Positions 1 to 5,629 of a stretch of DNA of 10,816 nt are shown one piece after another (within the stretch, counting starts at the first letter, position 1; each line of letters opens with the position of its first letter). The translations under genes were made by a program, and so were the position numbers. Source of the DNA: Candidatus Aminicenantota bacterium (GTDB taxonomy: Bacteria; Acidobacteriota; Aminicenantia; Aminicenantales; Aminicenantaceae); assembly GCA_023135995.1 (NCBI GenBank), contig JAGLRY010000098.1, positions 1 through 10,816 of the forward strand, given 5' to 3'. The notes below the pieces were generated by a model. It saw only the letters and a program-made list of their open reading frames with translations. It was not told the DNA's origin and made no database searches.

Positions 1-243
1 GTTGGCGACTTCGATCTTTTTCTCATCCAGGTCAATGCCGATGATCTGTCTTACGGGTGAACCTAAGCTCAGAATGTTGGGAAAGAGGCCATTCCCGCAG
101 CCTAAGTCGACGATCGTTCCCTCTCTGGGAAAACATGCCTCCAGCTGGATCAACGGACAGATCCTCAACTTGATCCTCAGGTAGGCACGCGTGATGAAGG
201 AGGCATCTCTGTAGAGTTCGAAGATCTTGTTCTTATCTATCAT
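1..243 (-). CDS. Class I SAM-dependent methyltransferase, N-terminal 81 residues only (runs off the window)
   Basis: Reading the minus strand from the ATG at 243-241 gives 81 codons without a stop up to the window edge. Around residues 43-53 lies a clear class I methyltransferase motif I (VDLGCGNGLF), followed near residues 67-71 by a strand ending in an acidic residue (IIGIDL), the usual motif II that holds the SAM ribose. The rest of the fold, including the substrate region, lies outside. The first 40 residues are a helical, basic leader (KNKIFELYRDASF). The reading frame meets a stop 5' of this ATG with no other usual start codon in between, so the start is well supported. The ribosome site is poor, and the ATG overlaps the stop of a small upstream reading frame (ATGA), which suggests translational coupling behind asnB. 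The methyl acceptor cannot be told; the neighbourhood suggests a sugar or lipid. Confidence 0.85.
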   Translation of the reverse strand, partial: MIDKNKIFELYRDASFITRAYLRIKLRICPLIQLEACFPREGTIVDLGCGNGLFPNILSLGSPVRQIIGIDLDEKKIEVAN

Positions 244-350
244 ACGGCGTTTCCGATGTTCCTGGAGGTCTGTTTTTCGAGGAATTTGGGGAGAGTATCT
301 GGAACTGTTTTGCTCTGAGCGGATGAATTTTCATTGTCGAATCTGAGCAT
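240..350 (-). CDS. Possible 36-residue mini-gene joining asnB to the methyltransferase
   Basis: The 106 bases between asnB and the methyltransferase on the minus strand contain one open frame of 36 codons plus stop. Its ATG (350-348) shares the last base of the asnB stop (TAATG), and its TGA (242-240) overlaps the methyltransferase ATG (ATGA). Both junctions are typical of translationally coupled operon genes. A GGAG lies just before the ATG, but only two bases away, which is closer than ideal. The predicted peptide starts MLRFDNENSS and ends SRNIGNAV. It is polar and charged, with no cysteine, no membrane segment and no motif I recognise. It could be a real small protein, a translated spacer that carries ribosomes from asnB to the methyltransferase, or chance: a frame this short is often open by luck. 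The double overlap is the only argument for it. Confidence 0.35.
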   Translation of the reverse strand: MLRFDNENSSAQSKTVPDTLPKFLEKQTSRNIGNAV

Positions 351-2236
351 TACTCCATGTAGTGATTGTACCAGAACTGGAATATGATCAACGGCCACAA
401 CAGTTGTCGATGATTGTGTGCGCCCTGGAAATGTTCCTTCAGGAGATTGTCGATGGTGGCCTGATTGAAGAATCCATGTTTGTTTAAATTCGTGGGAGAC
501 AGGACATCCGTGACAAAATCCTTCAACTCATTCCTGATCCAGATACCCAGGGGGATATCGAAACCGATCTTTTTCCGTGTCAATATTTCAGGGGGCAGGT
601 ACGGAGCCATGGCTTTTTTCAGGATGTGTTTGGTCTTGAGTCTCTTGAGTTTCAGAAAGCTGGGGATGGTTGCCGTGTATTCAACGAAGGTGTGATCCAG
701 GAAAGGCACGCGGATCTCTAAAGAATTGGCCATGCTCATCCTGTCTGTCTTTACAAGTAGATCATCCTGGAGGTAGAGCTTTAGATCCAGATAGCCCAGC
801 CGGCTCACGGGGTCTTCGGCTGTGCTATTATTGAGATGGTAAAAAATGGGAGCGAAAAGGTCTTCGCTCAATTTTTCATGGATATCGGGGGCAAACAGTT
901 TTTCTTTCTCAGCGGGGCCGTAGGCTCCCCACCAGATGAAGTTGGAAACCTCCGGGGGATAGTCGATCCCGGATATGAATTTTTTGGCCTTAAATTCAAA
1001 ACTCAGTCTTTTTCCTGATGCGGGAAGCATCCGGACGATATTTTTGACTATTCCGTTTCTTATAATCTTCGGGACTCTTCTGTAGAGACGCGCCACTTGA
1101 TAGGCCTTGTAGGTGTCATACCCGGCAAAAAGCTCATCCCCCCCCTCGCCCGCAAGCGCCACGGTGACGTACTTTCGAGCCAGGTTCGAAATGATGTATG
1201 TGGGGATGATCGATGCATCGGCCAGCGGTTCGTCCAGATATTCGATCAGCTTTGGGACGAGTTCTCTCACCAGGTTCGACTCTACGATGAATTCCTGGTG
1301 GTCTGTTTGGAAGCGGTCAGCCACGACCTTGGCATATCCCAACTCGTTAAAAGTCTCCTCCTTGAAGCCGATGGAAAAGGTCTTTATCTTGGAAACCGCC
1401 ACTTCGCTCATCAACGCTGTTATGGAACTCGAGTCCATTCCACCACTGAGGAAGACACCCAGTGGGACATCACTGATCAGTCGCTTTTTCACGGATTCTT
1501 TCAGCCGCTCGTAGATCTCCTCCATGATCGTCTCTTCGCTTGCGTTGGAATCGGTGTCTGCTGCGTGGGAGACGTCCCAATATGGATTTATTTGGGTTTT
1601 TGTGTCGGTGACGACGATCATATGTCCGGGCAGGAGCTTCTTGATGCCTTTAAAGATCGTTTGGGGGGCTGGAATGTATTCGAATGTGAAGAAACGCGAC
1701 ATGCCGTCAAAATCCAACTTTCTTTGATAGTCGGCCTGCAGGATGGATTTTATCTCGGAGGAAAAAACAAGAGTCTTATCCGATTGCCAGTAGTGGAGAG
1801 GTTTGATCCCAAGACGATCTCTTGCGAGACAGAGTGTATTCGTCTTTTTATCCCAGAGGGCTATCGCAAACATGCCATTCAGTCGCGAAACAAAGTCCTC
1901 CCCTTCTTCTTCATAGAGATGAGCGATGACTTCTGTGTCTGACTTTGTTGTGAAGATGTGTCCTTTTTGGATCAACTGTTCCCGTAATTCGGGGAAATTG
2001 TAGATCTCCCCGTTGAGGATGACCCAAACACTCTTGTCCTCGTTGGACATGGGCTGATGTCCTGTAACAAGGTCGATGATGCTCAAGCGGCGCATTCCGA
2101 GGGACACTTTTCCGTCGGAATAGTAGCCCTCATCATCGGGGCCGCGGTGGACCATCACAGAGCACATCTTTTTTGTGATGTTCTCTGCCTCTGGTCCCAA
2201 ACCGTTGAATCCGTAAATGCCGCAGATGCCACACAT
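350..2236 (-). CDS. asnB: Asparagine synthetase, glutamine-hydrolysing (AsnB type)
   Basis: This 628-residue protein has the two-domain layout and usual length of AsnB. After removal of Met1, Cys2 (MCGICG) is the nucleophile of the N-terminal class II glutamine amidotransferase domain. Further glutaminase landmarks are RGPDD (31-35), NGEIYN (75-80), SDTE (99-102) and ARDRLGIKPL (138-147). The C-terminal ATP-pyrophosphatase domain carries the P-loop SGGMDSS (264-270), LDEPLAD (334-340) and GEGGDELFAGY (363-373). All catalytic motifs look intact. The reaction moves ammonia from glutamine to an acyl-adenylate, classically aspartate to asparagine, in the cytoplasm. Paralogues of this form are common in O-antigen and exopolysaccharide clusters, where some amidate sugar carboxylates such as uronic acids. 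The neighbouring glycosyltransferases leave that role open, and sequence alone does not separate the two. The ATG has a good ribosome site (AAGGA about 8 bases upstream). It is transcribed divergently from the radical SAM operon. Confidence 0.93.
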   Translation of the reverse strand: MCGICGIYGFNGLGPEAENITKKMCSVMVHRGPDDEGYYSDGKVSLGMRRLSIIDLVTGHQPMSNEDKSVWVILNGEIYNFPELREQLIQKGHIFTTKSDTEVIAHLYEEEGEDFVSRLNGMFAIALWDKKTNTLCLARDRLGIKPLHYWQSDKTLVFSSEIKSILQADYQRKLDFDGMSRFFTFEYIPAPQTIFKGIKKLLPGHMIVVTDTKTQINPYWDVSHAADTDSNASEETIMEEIYERLKESVKKRLISDVPLGVFLSGGMDSSSITALMSEVAVSKIKTFSIGFKEETFNELGYAKVVADRFQTDHQEFIVESNLVRELVPKLIEYLDEPLADASIIPTYIISNLARKYVTVALAGEGGDELFAGYDTYKAYQVARLYRRVPKIIRNGIVKNIVRMLPASGKRLSFEFKAKKFISGIDYPPEVSNFIWWGAYGPAEKEKLFAPDIHEKLSEDLFAPIFYHLNNSTAEDPVSRLGYLDLKLYLQDDLLVKTDRMSMANSLEIRVPFLDHTFVEYTATIPSFLKLKRLKTKHILKKAMAPYLPPEILTRKKIGFDIPLGIWIRNELKDFVTDVLSPTNLNKHGFFNQATIDNLLKEHFQGAHNHRQLLWPLIIFQFWYNHYME

Positions 2237-2256
2237 TGTCTTCCTTTGGTGTCCCT

Positions 2257-2285
2257 AATGTATCCGAACACAGATAGAATATCAA
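2257..2285 (-). promoter_or_regulatory. Candidate sigma-70 promoter for asnB
   Basis: On the minus strand TTGATA (2285-2280, five of six matches to the -35 consensus) is followed after exactly 17 bases by TACATT (2262-2257, four of six matches to the -10 consensus). Transcription would begin near 2250, just ahead of the AAGGA ribosome site and the asnB ATG at 2236, giving a very short leader. The prediction is by eye only. Confidence 0.5.
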
Positions 2286-2327
2286 TCCCCCGTCATGGAA
2301 ACAAAGCGTGTCTAGGAGGTTGAGCTG

Positions 2328-2336
2328 TGGTATAAT
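2328..2336 (+). promoter_or_regulatory. Extended -10 promoter for the radical SAM/glycosyltransferase operon
   Basis: TGGTATAAT at 2328-2336 is a perfect extended -10 element (TGnTATAAT). At the expected distance upstream there is no convincing -35 hexamer, which extended -10 promoters can do without. Transcription would start near 2343, about 23 bases before the TTG start at 2366. It stands back to back with the asnB promoter candidate, about 43 bases apart, so a regulator binding between them could control both units. I saw no clear palindromic operator there. Confidence 0.5.
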
Positions 2337-2365
2337 TTGAGCCAAATTTTGTACGGATCGACACA

Positions 2366-3754
2366 TTGGACTCGAACGAAGTGATTCTGCTCAACCCGCC
2401 GGGGGATAAACTGTACATCCGGGATTATTACTGCAGTTTTTCCTCCAAGGCCGATTACTATTGGCCGCCCCAGGACCTCATATATCTCAGCGGGATCCTG
2501 AACGAAGAGTATTCTGTTCGGGTCATCGATGCCATCATCAACAGGCAGACCGAAGATGATGTTCTATCGGAGATCGAGGATTCCGGAGCCCGCGCTCTGA
2601 TATTTACGACCGGGACAGCCACAATGCAGTCTGACCTGCGATTAATGGAAAGAGTCAAAGCCAAGTCAGATATAAAGATTATAGCCAGTGCAGGGATTTT
2701 GCCCTTTATCGGGAATGAATTCCTCAAACGGTATGAATATGTCGACGCCCTTCTTCTGGATTTTACCAGCCTGGATATCTGTGTTTACATAAGATCAAAC
2801 GACCAGCTTGACGATCCATTGCAGGGACTCATCACAAGGAAAAATGGGCAGTTTATCCAGAGCACTGAAAAGCTGCTGCTCACGTATACCGTTCCTGTCC
2901 CCAGGCATGACCTCTTCGATTTTAAAAAATACCGGATCCCGATCGCTCGCAGATTTCCTTTTACAGTCGTTGTGACCTCATTAGGTTGCCCGCACAGTTG
3001 CGGGTTCTGCACAGCTGGTGCGTATGGCTATAGGACGAGGGATGTGGACGGAGTCATCGAAGAGCTCCGTTTATTAAGCCGTCTGGGTGTGAAGGAGATC
3101 TTGTTCCAGGATCCCACTTTCACGATCAACACGAATCGTGTTGTCGAGCTCTGCAGCAAGATGGTCGAAAACAAGTTTGACTTTACCTGGAGCTGCAACG
3201 CCGATATCAAATCATTCAACGAGGATAAGATCAAACACATGAAGGCGGCTGGATGCCATACGGTGTCCCTGGGCATCGAAAGCGGGAATGAAAAGATCCT
3301 CCAAAAATATTCAAAAAAGATCACCACGGAAGAGATCAAGAGCACCATCCGTATGCTGAACGAATACAAGATCCGGGTGCTGGGCTATTTCATCATAGGC
3401 CTGCCGGGCGAGGATGAGGATTCCATCCGGCAGACCATCGATCTTGCCAAACAGCTGGACATCGATTTTGCTTCCTTTGCCATAGCCACCCCTGATGTGG
3501 GGACACCGCTTCGAAGAGAAGCCCTGCAAAAAGGATGGATGCGTGCCGAAAAGGATGTGTTCGACAGCACGGATTTCCCTGTTCTTGAGACTGGGAATCT
3601 TTCAAAGGAAGACGTCTGGAAACTCAGGAGTCAGGCTGTCCGGGAGTTTTACCTCAGGCCTTCCTATCTGTTCAAGAAAGTGCGTCAGATCCGGAGTTTT
3701 CGGGATGTGAAGCTGGCGGCCTCGAACGCGCTATCGCTTTTTCGAAAGTCATGA
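2366..3754 (+). CDS. B12-binding-domain radical SAM enzyme
   Basis: The 462-residue protein has an N-terminal Rossmann-like cobalamin-binding region (about 2-150, opening with VILLNPPGD and followed by PPQDLIYLSGIL near 34-45) and a central radical SAM barrel. Its iron-sulphur motif is CPHSCGFC, with C208, C212 and C215 spaced Cx3Cx2C. GIES (303-306) and the IIGLPGED segment (343-350) are typical barrel landmarks. This architecture is shared with BchE, HpnJ and B12-dependent methylases or ring-rearranging enzymes. The DxHxxG cobalamin motif is absent, as is common in this group. Substrate is unknown. Its stop overlaps the deacetylase start (ATGA, 3751-3754), which argues for a joint pathway and coupled translation. 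The TTG start is chosen because an in-frame TAA lies at 2333-2335 and no other usual start occurs between; the ribosome site is weak (GGA 8 bases upstream). GTG at 2381 is a poorer alternative. Confidence 0.88.
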   Translation: MDSNEVILLNPPGDKLYIRDYYCSFSSKADYYWPPQDLIYLSGILNEEYSVRVIDAIINRQTEDDVLSEIEDSGARALIFTTGTATMQSDLRLMERVKAKSDIKIIASAGILPFIGNEFLKRYEYVDALLLDFTSLDICVYIRSNDQLDDPLQGLITRKNGQFIQSTEKLLLTYTVPVPRHDLFDFKKYRIPIARRFPFTVVVTSLGCPHSCGFCTAGAYGYRTRDVDGVIEELRLLSRLGVKEILFQDPTFTINTNRVVELCSKMVENKFDFTWSCNADIKSFNEDKIKHMKAAGCHTVSLGIESGNEKILQKYSKKITTEEIKSTIRMLNEYKIRVLGYFIIGLPGEDEDSIRQTIDLAKQLDIDFASFAIATPDVGTPLRREALQKGWMRAEKDVFDSTDFPVLETGNLSKEDVWKLRSQAVREFYLRPSYLFKKVRQIRSFRDVKLAASNALSLFRKS

Positions 3755-4599
3755 AAAAAGTCATAATCAATGCCGATGATTTCGGTCTGGTCCAGGGGGT
3801 GAACGAAGGGATTGTCAAGGCCCATCAAGAGGGTATCCTGACAAGCGCAACGCTCATGGCCAACATGCCGGGATTTGAGGAGGCCGTGGTTTTGGCCATC
3901 GCAAACCCGAAGTTGGGCGTGGGCGTGCATCTCAATATACTCCGGGGACAACCCGTCTCACCCGCCCAGAATGTGAAGAGCCTTCTCTCGAAGGAGCTTC
4001 ATTTTATCCCAAGTGTTTCGAGCCTTCTTCGTCGAATTGTCTGGAAACGGATCAACTTCGATGAGGTCGAAAGAGAGTTCAGAGCCCAGGTGGAGAAGGT
4101 GTTGGGATCTGGCATTGAACCCAGTCACATCGACAGCGAAAAGCACATTCACTTGATCCGGCCTCTCTTCCGGATTGTCCTGAAACTGGCGAAGGAGTAC
4201 AAGATCGATAAGGTTCGATTTATTCGGGAATACTGTATCTCCCCCCGGCCGGCGCAGATGTTCAAATCGATTTTCATTTCCCTGTCCTCGACCTCCATGA
4301 AAAAGAGAATGGTCGAAGAGGAGGTCCGCTCCCCCGACAACTTCTATGGCGTGTGTGACAGTGGCCTGATCACCAAGGCTAAACTCCAGAAAGCGCTTCG
4401 AGGTGCCAAAGAGGGTGTCACAGAAATTATGGTTCATCCTGGATTTATCACACAAGAAATGATAGAGTTAGAAAAACAGATCGGTCCTTATTACATCAAC
4501 GCATTCAGAGAGAAAGAGTTAAACGCACTGCTCGATGAGAAATTGCCCAAAGTCATTGATGATTTGGGGATTCAGTTGATAAATTTTAATCATTTATAA
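3751..4599 (+). CDS. ChbG/YdjC/HpnK-family carbohydrate deacetylase (NaxD-like)
   Basis: This 282-residue protein has the full length and signature of the ChbG/YdjC deacetylases. They are metal-dependent hydrolases that remove N-acetyl groups from sugars such as chito-oligosaccharides (ChbG), undecaprenyl-phosphate GalNAc (NaxD in Francisella) or N-acetylglucosaminyl-hopanoid (HpnK). NADDFG at 7-12 supplies the catalytic and metal aspartates (D9, D10). H60 (GVHLN) and H126 in the HIDSEKHIH segment (126-134) are the expected metal histidines, and MVHPG (227-231) closes the site. No signal peptide or membrane helix is visible, so it probably acts at the cytoplasmic face. It starts inside the stop of the radical SAM gene and ends 10 bases before a DPM1-like glycosyltransferase. 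That context points to a lipid-linked aminosugar rather than chitin breakdown. The position next to a B12 radical SAM gene also recalls HpnK beside HpnJ. Family assignment is secure; the exact substrate is not. Confidence 0.9.
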   Translation: MKKVIINADDFGLVQGVNEGIVKAHQEGILTSATLMANMPGFEEAVVLAIANPKLGVGVHLNILRGQPVSPAQNVKSLLSKELHFIPSVSSLLRRIVWKRINFDEVEREFRAQVEKVLGSGIEPSHIDSEKHIHLIRPLFRIVLKLAKEYKIDKVRFIREYCISPRPAQMFKSIFISLSSTSMKKRMVEEEVRSPDNFYGVCDSGLITKAKLQKALRGAKEGVTEIMVHPGFITQEMIELEKQIGPYYINAFREKELNALLDEKLPKVIDDLGIQLINFNHL

Positions 4600-4609
4600 A
4601 CGTAGATCC

Positions 4610-5602
4610 ATGGACGAAAAAGACAAAAACCTGAAAATCTCGATCGTGGTTCCCTTTTACAACGAGGAGGACAACATCGAGGAGCTTTATGAAAAATTGA
4701 CCCATGTGCTCAATGATTTGGATGTGTCCTACGAGTTGATCTTTATCGATGACGGCAGTACAGACAGAACCCACGACATATTGATGGGACTCTTCGATTC
4801 TGACAAAACAGTCAAGGTCATTATACTGCGCAAGAATTTCGGACAGACCGCTGCGCTCCAGGCTGGGTTTGACCATGCCAAGGGTGAGGTCATTATCACT
4901 ATGGACGGGGACCTGCAGCATGACCCCGGGGATATCCCCAAGTTGTTAGCTCCATTGGAAGAGGGCTTTGATATTGTCTCGGGATGGCGCAAAGAGCGGA
5001 AAGATCATTTTCTCCTGAGGCGATTTCCCTCTTGGGTGGCCAACAGGATCATGAGGTTCCTCTCGGGAGTTAAGATCCATGATTTTGGGACGACTTTTAA
5101 GGCCTACAAGCGGGATGTCCTCGAGGGGCTTCGGCTCTACGGAGAGCTTCATCGCTTTATCCCAGCTCTCATCAGCCGGACGGGAGTGAAGATCACTGAA
5201 GTCCCGATCAAGAATGTGGTCCGTCAAAAGGGAAAATCGAAATACGGCCTCTCGCGTGTCCGCAGAGTCCTCTTTGACCTGATGACCGTCAAGTTCATTA
5301 TCAGTTTCATCGACCGGCCGCTGCAGTTCTTTGGCCTTATCGGCTTCGTCCTCGGAGGCATCGGATTCACCATTGCCCTCATTATGACTGTTGGATTTTA
5401 CTTTTTTGAATGGTCGATCAGAGACAACCTGGGAAATTTAATTCTCAGTGTGTTCTTGATGATCACGGGACTTCAGTTCATCATGACCGGCTTACTGGCA
5501 GAGATCATCTCGCGCATCTATTTCACCACTCATGAGATGCGGATCTACTCCGTGGCAGAAATGAAATCCCATCAGCCTTCCGGGGATGAAGAGGGGACCT
5601 GA
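4610..5602 (+). CDS. DPM1/ArnC-like family 2 glycosyltransferase with two C-terminal membrane helices
   Basis: The N-terminal GT-A domain (about 8-230) begins with ISIVVPFYNEEDNI and carries the nucleotide-sugar and metal motifs IDDGS (46-50) and MDGDLQHDP (98-106). GKSKYGLSR (208-216) is the conserved segment that precedes the membrane part in ArnC, GtrB and dolichol-phosphate mannose synthase relatives. Two hydrophobic helices follow (about 238-266 and 275-302), ending in a short polar cytoplasmic tail. At 330 residues it has the usual length for this family. Such enzymes move a sugar from a nucleotide donor to polyprenyl phosphate at the inner leaflet; the sugar cannot be read from the sequence. 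It sits between a ChbG-type deacetylase and a GT-C enzyme, the order of the Francisella NaxD/FlmF2/FlmK aminosugar route, so an N-acetylated hexosamine is the favoured guess. The ATG at 4610 has only a weak ribosome site and may rely on reinitiation from the stop 10 bases earlier. Confidence 0.9.
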   Translation: MDEKDKNLKISIVVPFYNEEDNIEELYEKLTHVLNDLDVSYELIFIDDGSTDRTHDILMGLFDSDKTVKVIILRKNFGQTAALQAGFDHAKGEVIITMDGDLQHDPGDIPKLLAPLEEGFDIVSGWRKERKDHFLLRRFPSWVANRIMRFLSGVKIHDFGTTFKAYKRDVLEGLRLYGELHRFIPALISRTGVKITEVPIKNVVRQKGKSKYGLSRVRRVLFDLMTVKFIISFIDRPLQFFGLIGFVLGGIGFTIALIMTVGFYFFEWSIRDNLGNLILSVFLMITGLQFIMTGLLAEIISRIYFTTHEMRIYSVAEMKSHQPSGDEEGT

Positions 5603-5617
5603 ACCTGGGCCCAGAAT

Positions 5618-5623
5618 GAGGGA
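5618..5623 (+). promoter_or_regulatory. Ribosome binding site that fixes the TTG start of the GT-C gene
   Basis: GAGGGA lies six bases before TTG at 5630. An in-frame TAG at 5624-5626 forbids any longer protein, and the next methionine codon (residue 43) would remove the first membrane helix, so TTG is the well-supported start. A CTG directly before it is a remote alternative. Confidence 0.7.
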
Positions 5624-5629
5624 TAGCTG

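Noticed and set aside
1097..1942. 281-codon open frame on the plus strand opposite asnB
   Set aside because: It lies entirely antisense to the well-supported asnB gene, shows no recognisable domain, and has the odd composition typical of a shadow frame.
4610..5602. Calling the GT2 gene hpnI from its place beside an HpnK-like gene
   Set aside because: Its IDDGS, MDGDLQHDP and GKSKYG motifs with two C-terminal helices match the DPM1/ArnC/GtrB group rather than the ceramide-glucosyltransferase-like HpnI.
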